NCBI RefSeq assembly: GCF_004923295.1
Contig: NZ_CP039634.1
Span: 2,570,001 to 2,634,000 of the forward strand
Length of the DNA stretch: 64,000 bases
Direction of reading: 5' to 3'
DNA from: Azospirillum sp. TSH100
GTDB lineage: Bacteria > Pseudomonadota > Alphaproteobacteria > Azospirillales > Azospirillaceae
Below, one piece after another: positions 9,553 through 19,238 of the stretch (positions are counted from its first letter, which is position 1; each line of letters begins with the position of its first letter). The notes below the pieces were generated by a model that had not been told where the DNA came from, ran no database searches, and saw only the letters and a list, made by a program, of their open reading frames with translations. A program made the translations under genes and the position numbers.

Positions 9553-11778
9553 ATGAAGCCGCAAAACCCTGCCTCCGAAATTCTGGAAAAGCCGCTGGCC
9601 GACGCTCTCGGCGAGCGCTATCTCAGCTACGCGCTGTCCACCATCATGTCCCGCTCGCTGCCCGACGTGCGCGACGGGCTGAAGCCGGTGCACAGGCGGC
9701 TGCTGTTCGCCATGAGCCAGCTCCGGCTGGAACCGACGACACCGCCCAAGAAGTCGGCCCGCGTCGTCGGCGACGTGATCGGCAAGTTCCATCCGCACGG
9801 CGACACCTCCGTCTATGACGCGCTGGTCCGGCTGGCGCAGGATTTCTCCGTCCGCTATCCGCTGGTCGACGGCCAGGGCAATTTCGGCAACATCGACGGC
9901 GATAACGCCGCCGCGATGCGGTACACCGAAGCCCGCCTGACCGAGGTCGCCAAGGCCCTGCTGGAGGGCATCGACGAGGACGCGGTCGATTTCCGCCCGA
10001 CCTATGACGGCGACGGCGACGAGCCGGCGGTGCTGCCCGCCAACTTCCCCAACCTGCTGGCCAACGGGTCGAGCGGCATCGCCGTCGGCATGGCCACCAA
10101 CATCCCGCCGCACAATGTCGGCGAAATCTGCGACGCGCTGCGCCACCTCATCAAGCACCGCGACGCGTCGATCGAAACGCTGGTCGGCTTCATGCCAGGG
10201 CCCGATTTCCCCACCGGCGGCGTGCTGGTCGAGTCGCGGCAGAATGTGATCGAAGCCTACCGCACCGGCCGCGGCGCCTTCCGTCTGCGCGCCCGCTGGG
10301 AGGTGGAGAAGCTGGGCCAGGGCACCTGGCAGATCGTCGTCACCGAGGTGCCCTATCAGGTGCAGAAGGCCCGGCTGGTCGAGAAGATCGCCGAGCTGCT
10401 GCTGGCCAAGAAGCTGATCCTGCTGGACGACGTCCGCGACGAATCGGCGGAGGATGTCCGCCTCGTCCTGGTGCCGAAGAACCGGAACGTGGATCCCGAG
10501 GTGCTGATGGCCTCGCTGTTCCAGGCGACCGACCTGGAGATCCGCTTCTCGCTGAACATGAACGTGCTGGGCGCCGACCATGTGCCGCGGGTGATGAACC
10601 TGCGCGAGGTGCTCCAGGCCTTCCTCGACCACCGGCACGAGGTGCTGGTCCGCCGCTCCAACCACCGGCTGAAGCAGATCGACCACCGGCTGGAGGTTCT
10701 CGGCGGCTATCTCGCCGCGTACCTGAATCTGGACGAGGTCATCCGTATCATCCGCGAGGAGGACGAGCCGAAGCAGGAGCTGATCCGCGCCTTCACGCTG
10801 ACCGACGTGCAGGCCGACGCCATCCTCAACATGCGGCTGCGCAACCTGCGCAAGCTGGAGGAGATGGAGATCCGGCGCGAGCACGAGACGCTGACCAAGG
10901 AAAAGAACGGCCTGCTGGAGCTGCTGGGCGACGAGACCCTGCGCTGGAAGCGGATCGCCGAGGGTGTCGCCGAGATCAAGAAGAAGTTCGGCAGCGGCGC
11001 GCTCGGCAAGCGGCGCACCGATGTGGCCGACGCGCCGACGGTGATCGAGGTGCCTCTGGACGCGCTGGTGGAGCGCGAGCCGGTGACGGTCATCTGCTCC
11101 GCCAAGGGCTGGATCCGCACGGTGCGCGGCCATCTGACCGATGCCGAGGCGGAGGACGTGAAGTACAAGGACGGCGACGAGCGCGGCTTCATCGAGCGGT
11201 GCGAGACGACCGACAAGCTTCTGGTCTTCGCCAGCAACGGCAAGTTCTTCACCATCGGCGTCGACAAGCTGCCGCGCGGCCGCGGCTTCGGCGAGCCGGT
11301 CCGGCTGATGATCGACCTCGGCAACGACGTCGACATCGTCGACCTGTTCCGCCACCAGCCCGGCCGCACCCTGCTGGTGGTGTCGGAGGATGGCCGCGGC
11401 TTCCGCGTCGATGAGGCGGAGGTGCTGGCCCAGACCCGCGCCGGCAAGCAGGTGCTGAACCTGGAGGACGGCAAGTCGGCCCGCATCTGCCAGCCGGTGA
11501 CCGGCGATACGATCGCCATCATCGGCAACAACCGCAAGATGCTGGTCTTCCCGCTGGACCAGATCCCGGTGATGACCCGCGGCAAGGGCGTCCAGCTTCA
11601 GAAATACAAGGATGCCAGCGTCGCCGACGTGAAGACCTTCACGCTGGCCGAGGGCCTGAGCTGGAAGAACGGCGAGCGGAACTTCGTCGTCACCGACCTG
11701 ACCGGCTGGATGGGCGACCGCGCCGGCCAGGGCAAGATGCCGCCGAACGGGTTCCCGAAGAACAATAGGTTTATGTGA
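9553..11778 (+). CDS. parC: DNA topoisomerase IV subunit A
   Basis: A 741-residue protein that breaks and rejoins duplex DNA to decatenate chromosomes, acting with ParE. The catalytic tyrosine is Tyr124 in [10 protein letters not shown]. The quinolone-resistance segment reads [11 protein letters not shown] (residues 80-90), with Thr85 and Asp89 at the two classically variable positions. The N-terminal breakage-reunion domain is followed by a long coiled coil and a degenerate beta-pinwheel C-terminal domain, as in ParC and not GyrA. The ATG at 9553 starts 20 bases after recO; no strong ribosome site is visible. Confidence 0.96.
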   Translation: MKPQNPASEILEKPLADALGERYLSYALSTIMSRSLPDVRDGLKPVHRRLLFAMSQLRLEPTTPPKKSARVVGDVIGKFHPHGDTSVYDALVRLAQDFSVRYPLVDGQGNFGNIDGDNAAAMRYTEARLTEVAKALLEGIDEDAVDFRPTYDGDGDEPAVLPANFPNLLANGSSGIAVGMATNIPPHNVGEICDALRHLIKHRDASIETLVGFMPGPDFPTGGVLVESRQNVIEAYRTGRGAFRLRARWEVEKLGQGTWQIVVTEVPYQVQKARLVEKIAELLLAKKLILLDDVRDESAEDVRLVLVPKNRNVDPEVLMASLFQATDLEIRFSLNMNVLGADHVPRVMNLREVLQAFLDHRHEVLVRRSNHRLKQIDHRLEVLGGYLAAYLNLDEVIRIIREEDEPKQELIRAFTLTDVQADAILNMRLRNLRKLEEMEIRREHETLTKEKNGLLELLGDETLRWKRIAEGVAEIKKKFGSGALGKRRTDVADAPTVIEVPLDALVEREPVTVICSAKGWIRTVRGHLTDAEAEDVKYKDGDERGFIERCETTDKLLVFASNGKFFTIGVDKLPRGRGFGEPVRLMIDLGNDVDIVDLFRHQPGRTLLVVSEDGRGFRVDEAEVLAQTRAGKQVLNLEDGKSARICQPVTGDTIAIIGNNRKMLVFPLDQIPVMTRGKGVQLQKYKDASVADVKTFTLAEGLSWKNGERNFVVTDLTGWMGDRAGQGKMPPNGFPKNNRFM

Positions 11779-11803
11779 GGGTTGGGGAAACAGACAGAGG
11801 ATC

Positions 11804-11826
11804 CCCTCTCCCCACCGGGGAGAGGG
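11804..11826. repeat. CCCTCTCCC-type palindrome, copy 1
   Basis: A perfect 10-base inverted repeat (11804-11813 and 11817-11826, loop acc) lies between convergent parC and motE. Very similar palindromes occur at 38577-38603 and 48467-48490, also just beyond gene 3' ends. They look like a REP-type family and could act as transcript ends. Confidence 0.7.
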
Positions 11827-11837
11827 TGTAACCGCCC

Positions 11838-12839
11838 CTACTTCGGCGTCGTGACCGTCGCCGTCAGCGGCACGCGCCGTTCGACCAGGGCCGAGGTGAC
11901 TTCCTTGGCCTTCACCGGGTCCATCGCCGCCAGGATCGGCGCGGTCTTCTGTTCCTTCATCTTCTGGATGACGCCCAGCAGCACCGGCATGTCAAGTTCC
12001 TCGAAGATGCGGGCCGCTTCCTTCGGCTTCATCGTTTCGTAGATCTTCACCAAGCTTTCCAGCTGGGCCGACTGCTTCTCGTCGCCCTGGGCCATCAGCT
12101 TCTGGATGTCGGACTTGGTCTTCTCCATCTCCGCCACCTTCTGGTCGATCCGTTTCTCGGCGGCGGCCAGCAGGGCTTCGCGCTGTTCCATCTCCTTGGT
12201 GCGGCGCTCGATCTCGGCCCGGCGCTCGGCGAAATGCTGGAGCAGTTCCTGATTGTCGATCGGACCGAGCGGAGCCAGCGGCGCGTTGGCCGCGGCCACC
12301 GGAGCGTTCGCCGGGCCGCTCGCCCCGCCGGGAGCCGGCGGGGCGTCCTTGCCGGCCGGCTTGCTGGTCGCCGCCGGCACCTGCCCCTGGGCCATCTGGA
12401 TGGGAGGCGTCGCCGGGGTGGAGCTTTGCGGCCCCTGGGCCAGGCTGACCGGGAAGTCCGGCAGGCGCGCGTCGTGGGTGGCGAGGCGCCACAAATCGCC
12501 GACCCGCACGCCCAGCATCATCACCGCGACAAAGATGGTCAGCGGCAGCAGGCGGAAGCGGAAGCCGCGCACCCGCGCCCGCAGCCGTTCGGTCAGCGGC
12601 ACGCGCGGCGTCGCCGGCTTGCGCGCCTTCGCCTTGGCCTTGCCCTTCTTCGCCGAAGCCTTGGCCGGAACCTTCCCCGCCGCCGGGCGGACCGCCGGCA
12701 GTTGCGCCTGCTGGGTCTGCTGGGCGGCCAGGGTGGGAGAGGTGCGGACGCCGGTCGGGGCGGCGCCGGCCGGACGGATCACCACCTTGGCTTCGTTCCC
12801 CGCCGCAGCGGGCTTGCCGTCACTGGTGCGCATGCTCAT
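11838..12839 (-). CDS. motE: MotE-like flagellar motor protein
   Basis: A 333-residue protein. An Ala/Lys-rich N-terminal cytoplasmic part is followed by one membrane segment (about residues 95-113, LLPLTIFVAVMMLGVRVGDL). A Pro/Ala-rich periplasmic linker comes next, then a coiled coil (about 205-260) and a C-terminal MgtE-N-like fold containing KIYETMKPKEAARIFEELD. In rhizobia MotE is the chaperone of periplasmic MotC and is needed for motor assembly. It is the last gene of the fliL-fliM-DUF6468-motE unit, and its ATG overlaps the upstream stop by four bases. The long N-terminal extension is unusual compared with the core family. Confidence 0.75.
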   Translation of the reverse strand: MSMRTSDGKPAAAGNEAKVVIRPAGAAPTGVRTSPTLAAQQTQQAQLPAVRPAAGKVPAKASAKKGKAKAKARKPATPRVPLTERLRARVRGFRFRLLPLTIFVAVMMLGVRVGDLWRLATHDARLPDFPVSLAQGPQSSTPATPPIQMAQGQVPAATSKPAGKDAPPAPGGASGPANAPVAAANAPLAPLGPIDNQELLQHFAERRAEIERRTKEMEQREALLAAAEKRIDQKVAEMEKTKSDIQKLMAQGDEKQSAQLESLVKIYETMKPKEAARIFEELDMPVLLGVIQKMKEQKTAPILAAMDPVKAKEVTSALVERRVPLTATVTTPK

Positions 12840-13465
12840 CCGATCCCCTTGCCGGCATTCTCGATCGCCTGAAGCAGTTCGCGTTCGGCCCTGGACAAGC
12901 TTTCGCCGTCACGGGTGATCGGGTCGCGCGCCTCGGCCGGCGGTTCGGCACGGGCGGCGGCGCGGCGCGGCGGCGCGTCCAGCCGGGCCGGCGGCGGGGC
13001 GTGGTCGTCATGGGCGTGGTCGTCCTCGACCGGCAGGCTGCGCAGAGCCGGACGCGGCGCCACCAGCGGCGCCTTGGCCGGAGCGCGCGACGCCAGCGCC
13101 GGAGCCACGGCATTGGAGCGCCCGGCATCACGGCGCGCACCGTCCCGCTCACTGACATTGCCCAGGCGGTTGGCAAGCGCGTCGGCCGCCTCGATCATGA
13201 ATTCCAGCTCGTCACGCAGGGTCTGCGCCTTGGTGACGGTACGCTGAAGATCCTCGCCGGTGTCGCCCGCCGTCCTCTTCAGCGTGCGCACGCCGGTCTC
13301 CGCCCGCGCCATCGCGTCGTTCAGTCCCTGGATCAGTTCGGCCATCTCGCCGCGGCTTTCGCGCAGTGCGATGATCTGCCGGTTCAGGATGATCGCGTAG
13401 GCGATGGTCGCGGCCAGCAGGCCGACCATCACGACGTCGATGATGATGGAGACCAGCGGACTCAT
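12836..13465 (-). CDS. DUF6468 membrane-anchored flagellar-locus protein
   Basis: A 209-residue protein with one N-terminal membrane segment (residues 4-26, VSIIIDVVMVGLLAATIAYA). A helical region (about 35-105) rich in heptad-like pattern follows, then a low-complexity Ala/Arg/Pro tail ending LLQAIENAGKGIG. It matches DUF6468, a family I know only from alphaproteobacterial flagellar loci. Function is unknown; its place between FliM and MotE suggests a motor-associated role. It overlaps both neighbours by four bases, so the genes are translationally coupled. Confidence 0.75.
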   Translation of the reverse strand: MSPLVSIIIDVVMVGLLAATIAYAIILNRQIIALRESRGEMAELIQGLNDAMARAETGVRTLKRTAGDTGEDLQRTVTKAQTLRDELEFMIEAADALANRLGNVSERDGARRDAGRSNAVAPALASRAPAKAPLVAPRPALRSLPVEDDHAHDDHAPPPARLDAPPRRAAARAEPPAEARDPITRDGESLSRAERELLQAIENAGKGIG

Positions 13466-14535
13466 AGCCTCATGACCTCCTGCTTGGGCAATTCCTTTTC
13501 CAGGCGGACGGCGATGTGCCCGCCCTTGCGCCCCATCCGCCCCTGGAACATCGACACGTCGCCGCAGCGCAGCTCGATGGCGCCGTCGGGGGTGGCGTTC
13601 AGCAGGATGCGGGTGCCGACGCGCCAGTTCAGCACGTCGTGCAGGGTCATCGTCACCTCGTCCAGCACGGCGGAGAGGTCGACGTCCGTCACCATCAGCT
13701 CGGAGGCCAGGTGGGTTTCCCAGATCGAGTCACGGCCGAACTTCTCGCCCATGAACATCTGGAGCAGCAGCTCACGCACCGGCTCCAGCGTCGCGTAGGG
13801 GATCATCAGCTCCAGCCGGCCGCCGCGATCCTCCATGTCGATGCGCAGCTTGACCAGCACCGCCGCGTTGGCGGGACGCGCGATGGTGGCGAAGCGCGGG
13901 TTGGTCTCCAGCCGGTCGAAACGGAAGGTGACGGGCGACAGCGGATCGAAGGCGGCGGACAGGTCGGACAGCACCACATGGACCATGCGTTCCACGAGGT
14001 TGCGTTCGATGGTGGTGTAGGGACGGCCTTCGATGCGCATCGCCGCCGTGCCGCGCCGGCCGCCCAGCAGCACGTCGACGATCGAATAGATCAGCGCGGA
14101 ATCGACGACCATCAGGCCGTAATTGTCCCACTCCTCCGCCTTGAAGACCGACAGCATCGCCGGCAGCGGGATGGAGTTCAGGTAATCGCCGAAACGCACC
14201 GAGGAAATCTGGTCGAGGCTGACCTCGACATTGTCGGAGGTGAAGTTGCGGAGCGAGGTGGACATCATGCGGACGAGGCGGTCGAAGACCACCTCCAGCA
14301 TGGGCAGGCGTTCGTAGTTGACCAGCGCCGAGTTGACCAGCGCCATGATGCCGGAGTTGTCGCCGTCGCCGGCGCCACCCTGGTCGAAGCCCAGCAGGCT
14401 GTCGATCTCGTCCTGGTTCAGGACGCGCGTCGACCCGCCGCCGCCCATGTCGCCGACGTCGCCGCTGTCCTCGGCCAATGCCGCCCATTCGGCGGCAAGC
14501 CGTTCTTCTTCGCTCAGTTCACCGGTGTCGCTCAT
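13462..14535 (-). CDS. fliM: Flagellar motor switch protein FliM
   Basis: A 357-residue C-ring protein. The N-terminal CheY-P binding motif appears as LNQDEIDSLLGFD (about residues 39-51), after an acidic extension of about 35 residues that is longer than usual. The middle CheC-like domain spans about 75-270, and the C-terminal SpoA/FliN-like domain covers the last 80 residues. FliM couples phosphorylated CheY to switching of rotation. The start at 14535 follows fliL by 28 bases. Confidence 0.93.
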   Translation of the reverse strand: MSDTGELSEEERLAAEWAALAEDSGDVGDMGGGGSTRVLNQDEIDSLLGFDQGGAGDGDNSGIMALVNSALVNYERLPMLEVVFDRLVRMMSTSLRNFTSDNVEVSLDQISSVRFGDYLNSIPLPAMLSVFKAEEWDNYGLMVVDSALIYSIVDVLLGGRRGTAAMRIEGRPYTTIERNLVERMVHVVLSDLSAAFDPLSPVTFRFDRLETNPRFATIARPANAAVLVKLRIDMEDRGGRLELMIPYATLEPVRELLLQMFMGEKFGRDSIWETHLASELMVTDVDLSAVLDEVTMTLHDVLNWRVGTRILLNATPDGAIELRCGDVSMFQGRMGRKGGHIAVRLEKELPKQEVMRL

Positions 14536-14563
14536 CGGCCCCCATCCCCACCTGACCGGGCCC

Positions 14564-15118
14564 TCACTGGACCAGCATTTCCTTGAACAGCACGTCCTTC
14601 ACCTTCACCGGAAATGCGGCGGCGGTGATGCGCAGAAGCAGTTCCTGGCGCAGCCGGTACATGCCGGCGGAGCCACGCAGATCCTCCAGCCGCAATTCGC
14701 GCAGATAGACCTGGAAGTTGTCGATGATGCGCGGCAGCACATGCTCCACCGCCCCGACATCCTCCGGCTTCGACAGCTGGATGGAGATCTTGATCTTCAG
14801 GAAGGCGGGACGCTTGTTGCCGGTGTTCAGGTTCACCAGCATGTCCGGCAGGTCGTAGAAGATCGGCGCCGCATGGGCGGCGTCGCCCTTGCCGGCCTCC
14901 GCCCCATGTTCGCCTTCCTTGGCCGCGGCGTGCTCCCCCTCCTCCGCCGGCTTCTCCTTCCCCAGCAGCCCATCGAGCAGGCCGGAGAAATAGACGCCCG
15001 CACCGGCGCCGATCAGCAGGACCAGGGGCAGAACGACGAACAGGACCAGTTTCTTGCCACTGAATTTCTTCCGGGGCAGGCCGTCGGTCAGTTCACCGGC
15101 GTCGGTTTCGGCAGCCAT
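14564..15118 (-). CDS. fliL: Flagellar basal body-associated protein FliL
   Basis: A 184-residue inner-membrane protein with one transmembrane segment (about residues 24-47, LVLFVVLPLVLLIGAGAGVYF). A charged Glu/Ala/His linker leads to the periplasmic FliL domain, which starts FYDLPDMLVNLNTG and ends VKVKDVLFKEMLVQ. FliL surrounds the stator and supports torque at high load. It heads the leftward unit fliL-fliM-DUF6468-motE. Confidence 0.93.
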   Translation of the reverse strand: MAAETDAGELTDGLPRKKFSGKKLVLFVVLPLVLLIGAGAGVYFSGLLDGLLGKEKPAEEGEHAAAKEGEHGAEAGKGDAAHAAPIFYDLPDMLVNLNTGNKRPAFLKIKISIQLSKPEDVGAVEHVLPRIIDNFQVYLRELRLEDLRGSAGMYRLRQELLLRITAAAFPVKVKDVLFKEMLVQ

Positions 15119-15568
15119 GACATCCTGGGATCGTTCGAGGTACGCGACGGCTCAGGCATCCACCGCCTGACCCTGCCAAAGCTACTTTTGGGATAGTTAA
15201 TAACTCCTTTCGAGTGGGGAATGGACCGCCCCGGACGGGCGGGTTTCCCCCCTCTGTCACCTTTTCGGCACGGTTCTTGATTGGGTCTGCCCGGCAGTCC
15301 GTGCCCGAACCGCTTCCGCCATCGGATCGGAACGCGATCAGGCCCGGACTCCGCCCTCGGCCGCCCGCCGTCCCCTTTGGGATTTGTGGGGCCGCCGACC
15401 ATTGCCCCGCAGCACCTCCCGTGCGGCGGGAACGGGAGAGTCTTGCCCGATGGAACCCGGCAAGGAAGGCCCTCCCCCCGGCAGATTCTGCCCGGCATCC
15501 CCTGCCCCACCCGGCGGGACCGCCCCCGGCTTGCCCGAAGCCTGAGGATTCCAGGGCCTCGGTGAAGT
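15119..15568. promoter_or_regulatory. Divergent fliL / flgF regulatory region
   Basis: These 450 bases separate leftward fliL from rightward flgF. At 15197-15211 there is TTAA-N7-TTTC, a 6-of-8 match to the CtrA box, about 80 bases upstream of fliL. The fliL operon is CtrA-controlled in Caulobacter, but the match is weak. From about 15250 to 15560 the sequence is GC-rich with no supported gene. Confidence 0.35.
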
Positions 15569-15584
15569 TGGCACGCCGCCTGCA
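15569..15584 (+). promoter_or_regulatory. Sigma-54 promoter for flgF operon
   Basis: The sequence TGGCACGCCGCCTGCA matches the -24/-12 consensus TGGCACG-N4-TTGCA at every defined base but one, with correct GG-to-GC spacing. It lies 63 bases before the flgF ATG. Sigma-54 drives the later flagellar genes in Caulobacter and related bacteria. Confidence 0.82.
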
Positions 15585-15646
15585 ATACCCTTTTCGCCGG
15601 TCGGACGCTGTCGTTCGATCCGTTCGCAAGGTGAAGAGGCCGCAAG

Positions 15647-16369
15647 ATGGAAAATTCGATCTACGTCGCCATGTCGCGCCAGATGGCGCTGCAACGCCAG
15701 CTGGACGTGACGTCGAACAACATCGCGAACATGAACACGACCGGCTACAAGAACCAGCGGATGCTGTTCACCGAATTCCTGGAAAAGCCGGGCCTGCACG
15801 AGAAGGTCAGCTTCGTCCAGGACCGTGCGGTGGTGCGCGACCTGTCCAATGGTCCGATGACCCAGACCGGCAACCCGCTGGACCTGGCGCTGACCGGCCA
15901 GGGTTACTTCACCGTCGATACCGCCAGCGGCCCGCGTTACACCCGCGCCGGCAATTTCCGCCTGAACGACCAGCGCCAGCTGGTGGATGCCGGCGGCCTG
16001 CCGGTGCTGTCCAACAACGGTCAGCCCATCACCCTGCCGGCCGGCACCAGCGACGTGAAGGTCAGCGGCGACGGCACGGTTTCCACCGAACTGGGCCCGG
16101 TCGCCAAGCTGAACATCGTCACCTTCAAGACCGAGCAGATGATGACCGAGGTCGGCAACGGCCTGTACGTCACCGACGAGCAGCCGCAGCCGGCGCCGGT
16201 CGAGACGAAAGTGGCACAGGGCTTGCTGGAAGGTTCCAACGTGAAGCCCGTGGTCGAGATGACGCAGATGATCGACATCCAGCGTCAGTACATGTCCGCC
16301 CAGAAGATGCTGGACAACGAACACGAGCGGATCCGCACGATGCTTCAGCGTCTGGGCCGCAGCGCCTGA
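15647..16369 (+). CDS. flgF: Flagellar basal-body rod protein FlgF
   Basis: A 240-residue proximal-rod protein. The N-terminal rod signature QLDVTSNNIANMNTTGYKNQ (residues 19-38) and the C-terminal helix EMTQMIDIQRQYMSAQKML are diagnostic of the rod/hook family. The order flgF then flgG and the length support FlgF. A GAGG ribosome site lies 12 bases before the ATG. It is the first gene after the sigma-54 element and heads flgF-flgG-flgA-flgH. Confidence 0.94.
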   Translation: MENSIYVAMSRQMALQRQLDVTSNNIANMNTTGYKNQRMLFTEFLEKPGLHEKVSFVQDRAVVRDLSNGPMTQTGNPLDLALTGQGYFTVDTASGPRYTRAGNFRLNDQRQLVDAGGLPVLSNNGQPITLPAGTSDVKVSGDGTVSTELGPVAKLNIVTFKTEQMMTEVGNGLYVTDEQPQPAPVETKVAQGLLEGSNVKPVVEMTQMIDIQRQYMSAQKMLDNEHERIRTMLQRLGRSA

Positions 16370-16400
16370 TCCAGACCGACGACGAGAGGAGAAGACCACA

Positions 16401-17186
16401 ATGCGCAGCCTCGCCATCGGCGCCACCGGGATGATCGCCCAGCAGCTCAACGTCGAGACGATCTCCAACAACATCGCCAACTCGACCACCACCGGCTACA
16501 AGAAGCAGCGGGCCGAGTTCCAGGACCTGCTGTACCAGAATTTCCGCCGCATCGGCTCGACCTCGTCCGATGCCGGCACCGTGGTGCCGACCGGCGTGCA
16601 GGTGGGCGCCGGCGTGCGCGTCGCCGCGGTGGCCCGCGTGCTGGAGCAGGGCAACCTGAACATCACCGACAACAAGCTGGACGTCGCGATCAACGGATCG
16701 GGCTACTTCCAGGTGACGCTGCCCAGCGGCGACACCGCATACACCCGCGCCGGCAATTTCAAGCTGTCGCCGGAAGGCGTGATCGTCACCGCCGACGGCT
16801 ATCCGATCCAGCCGAACATCACCATCCCGACCAACGCGGTGGACATCTCCATCAACTCTTCGGGCGAGGTGCTGATCAAGCTGGACGGCCAGACGGCGAC
16901 CCAGAATGTCGGCCAGATCCAGCTCGCCACCTTCGCCAACGCCGCCGGCCTGGAAGCCACCGGCGACAATCTGTTCCTCGAGTCAGGCGCCTCGGGCCAG
17001 GCGGTGACCGGCAACCCCGGCGCTCCCGGCTTCGGCCGCGTCACCCAGGGCGCGCTGGAGACCTCCAACGTCAACGTGGTGCAGGAAATCACCACGCTGA
17101 TCACCGCCCAGCGCGCCTACGAGATGAACTCCAAGGTCATCAAGACCACCGACGAGATGATGCAGCAGGCCAGCCAGATGAAGTAA
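16401..17186 (+). CDS. flgG: Flagellar distal rod protein FlgG
   Basis: A 261-residue protein of standard FlgG length. It has the N-terminal LNVETISNNIANSTTTGYKK block, central GSGYFQVTLPSGDTAYTRAG and C-terminal EITTLITAQRAYEMNSKVIK. FlgG forms the distal rod passing through the P and L rings. GAGGAG precedes the ATG, and the gap from flgF is 31 bases. Confidence 0.96.
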   Translation: MRSLAIGATGMIAQQLNVETISNNIANSTTTGYKKQRAEFQDLLYQNFRRIGSTSSDAGTVVPTGVQVGAGVRVAAVARVLEQGNLNITDNKLDVAINGSGYFQVTLPSGDTAYTRAGNFKLSPEGVIVTADGYPIQPNITIPTNAVDISINSSGEVLIKLDGQTATQNVGQIQLATFANAAGLEATGDNLFLESGASGQAVTGNPGAPGFGRVTQGALETSNVNVVQEITTLITAQRAYEMNSKVIKTTDEMMQQASQMK

Positions 17187-17246
17187 CGGCGCAGGCCGCA
17201 ACACCGCCGGCGCCTCGCTTCAGCCTTCACACCGGGAACCACCGCC

Positions 17247-18023
17247 ATGATCCGCCACCTCGCCACCCGCCGTCTGCCCGCCCTGATCCTTGGCGCCGCC
17301 CTGCTGACCGGTGTGCCGGCCATCGGGCAGGCCGCCGCGGCGACGGCATCGGCCGTGGCCGGCACGGGTCTGGCGCCGGACGTGGTGTATGGGATGCCGC
17401 ATGTGGAGGCGGTGCTGTCGGACGCGCTGTCGCGGGTCATCACCGCCGGCCGGCTGCAGATGGAACTGGACAGCCGCGCGATCGAGCTGCGCGCGCCGCA
17501 GGGCGCCGGCGGGCTGGCGGTGGAGAACCTCTATTACAGCCCGATCCAGGGCCGCTTCGCCGCCGAGATCGTGGTGACGGGAAGCCAGGTCCGCCTGCCG
17601 GTGTCGGGCCGCGCCTTCGGCGTGGTGCAGATCCCGGTGCTGTCGCGCCGGATCATTCCCGGCGACATCATCGGCCCGGCCGACATCGACTGGCAGGACG
17701 TGCGCGCCGACCAGACCACCAGCGACACCGCCGCCACCGACGCGCAGCTGATCGGCATGACGCCGAAGCGCGGCGTGTCCACCAACCAGCCCGTCCGCCT
17801 GCGCGACCTGCAATCGCCGCGCATGGTCGACAAGGGCGCCATGGTCACCATCACCCTGTCGACGCAGTCGATGACGCTGACCACCCAGGGCAAGGCCCTG
17901 CAGGATGGCGGCAAGGGCGAGGTCATCCGCGTCGTGAACACCCAATCCAACCGCATCGTCGAAGCGACGGTCGCAGGCCCCAACGTCGTCGCCGTGGCAA
18001 AGCCCGGCACCATCGCGCAGTAA
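17247..18023 (+). CDS. flgA: P-ring formation chaperone FlgA
   Basis: A 258-residue periplasmic protein with a signal peptide ending about residue 30 (GQAAA). The C-terminal SAF-like domain includes LSRRIIPGDIIGPADIDW and GMTPKRGVSTNQPVRLRDL, the hallmarks of FlgA. FlgA helps FlgI polymerise into the P ring in the peptidoglycan layer. Its place between flgG and flgH fits the usual alphaproteobacterial order. Confidence 0.93.
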   Translation: MIRHLATRRLPALILGAALLTGVPAIGQAAAATASAVAGTGLAPDVVYGMPHVEAVLSDALSRVITAGRLQMELDSRAIELRAPQGAGGLAVENLYYSPIQGRFAAEIVVTGSQVRLPVSGRAFGVVQIPVLSRRIIPGDIIGPADIDWQDVRADQTTSDTAATDAQLIGMTPKRGVSTNQPVRLRDLQSPRMVDKGAMVTITLSTQSMTLTTQGKALQDGGKGEVIRVVNTQSNRIVEATVAGPNVVAVAKPGTIAQ

Positions 18024-18036
18024 GGAGAAAGCTCCA

Positions 18037-18801
18037 ATGTCCGCCACCATGACCGCCCGTCTGATCCGCTTCGCGATGATCGCCACCGCCGCCACCTCGC
18101 TGACCGCCTGCGGCGCCGCCTCGCGCATCGCCGACATCGGCAAGGCCCCGGAAATGAGCAACATCCAGGACCCGCAGGCCAAGGCCGGGTACCAGCCGGT
18201 CAGCCTGCCGATGCCGACCCCGCTGCCGACGGAGCGCAACCCGAACTCGCTGTGGCGGACCGGTGCGAAGGCCTTCTTCAAGGACCAGCGCGCGGCCAAG
18301 GTCGGCGACATCCTGACGATCAACATCTCGATCGCCGATCAGGCCAAGCTCTCGAACGAGAGCAAGCGGTCGCGCGCCAACACCGAAAAGGCAGGCATGC
18401 CGAACCTGTTCGGCCTGGAGGGCGACACGCTGAACCGTGTCCTGCCGAGCGGCGCATCGGCCTCCAGCCTGGTGAACCTGTCGAGCGACACCTCGAACGA
18501 TGGCAAGGGCTCGGTCGACCGCAACGAGAAGATCGAGCTGAAGGTGGCGGCGCTGGTGACCCAGACCCTGCCCAACGGCAATCTGGTCATCCAGGGCCAC
18601 CAGGAAGTCCGGGTGAACTACGAGCTGCGCGACCTGCAAATCCACGGCGTGATCCGTCCGGAGGACATCACCGCCCAGAACACCATCAGCTACGAGAAGA
18701 TCGCCGAGGCCCGCATCTCCTACGGCGGCCGCGGCCAGATCACCGACGTCCAGCAGCCGCGTTACGGTCAGCAGCTGTACGACATCATCATGCCGTTCTG
18801 A
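18037..18801 (+). CDS. flgH: Flagellar L-ring lipoprotein FlgH
   Basis: A 254-residue outer-membrane lipoprotein that forms the L ring. The lipobox LTAC is near residues 22-25, with the conserved NSLWRTGAKAFFKDQRA block and the C-terminal ITDVQQPRYGQQLYDIIMPF. AAGGAG lies at a good distance from the ATG. It is the last gene of flgFGAH and is followed by a large hairpin. Confidence 0.95.
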   Translation: MSATMTARLIRFAMIATAATSLTACGAASRIADIGKAPEMSNIQDPQAKAGYQPVSLPMPTPLPTERNPNSLWRTGAKAFFKDQRAAKVGDILTINISIADQAKLSNESKRSRANTEKAGMPNLFGLEGDTLNRVLPSGASASSLVNLSSDTSNDGKGSVDRNEKIELKVAALVTQTLPNGNLVIQGHQEVRVNYELRDLQIHGVIRPEDITAQNTISYEKIAEARISYGGRGQITDVQQPRYGQQLYDIIMPF

Positions 18802-18818
18802 GGACGGTGGACGTGACC

Positions 18819-18874
18819 GCGGCAGGATGGACCGCAGGGGGAGGAGGGCTTCCCCTTGCGGCCCATCCTGCCGC
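18819..18874 (+). terminator. Long hairpin after flgH
   Basis: A 12-base perfect outer stem (18819-18830 with 18863-18874) continues, after one mismatch, into an inner stem of about 10 pairs (from 18832 with 18861). It begins 18 bases after the flgH stop. There is no U-run, so it may stabilise the 3' end or aid termination in another way. Confidence 0.55.
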
Positions 18875-18990
18875 TGTGACGATGCTCCGGGCATCGCTGG
18901 CGGATGGGCAATTGCTGCCGCCCGGTGGGTTGTGCCGGGGAGATGCTGCCGGGCCGTCGGGGGGCCGCTCTACTGCCCGCTGGTAGCGGC

Positions 18991-19155
18991 TTACTGGTAG
19001 CCGCCCTCCCGGGCACGGTCCTTGGCGGCTTCCTCCTGCGCCTTTTCGGTTTCGTCGCTGATCTTGGCGCCGCTTCCGTTGCCGGCCCCGGCAGGCTTCT
19101 GCGGCTGCCCGTCGCGCGGGGCGTCGGCCGGTTGCTGGTTGGGCTGGTCGGCCAT
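18991..19155 (-). CDS. Small hydrophilic protein, 54 residues
   Basis: A short gene reading MADQPNQQPADAPRDGQPQK through a Gly/Ala stretch to KAQEEAAKDRAREGGYQ. It has an excellent ribosome site (GAGGAG eight bases before the ATG on the minus strand), which is the main reason to believe it. The product is charged, Pro/Gln/Ala-rich and probably disordered, with no recognisable domain. It is downstream of the DUF1289 gene on the same strand, 83 bases away. Confidence 0.6.
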   Translation of the reverse strand: MADQPNQQPADAPRDGQPQKPAGAGNGSGAKISDETEKAQEEAAKDRAREGGYQ

Positions 19156-19238
19156 GATGTGCTCCTCAGGTCAGTTCAAGACTGGCGATGAAAAGGCAAC
19201 AGCGGCGGCCGAAGAAGATCGCGGATGGACGGGCTTGC

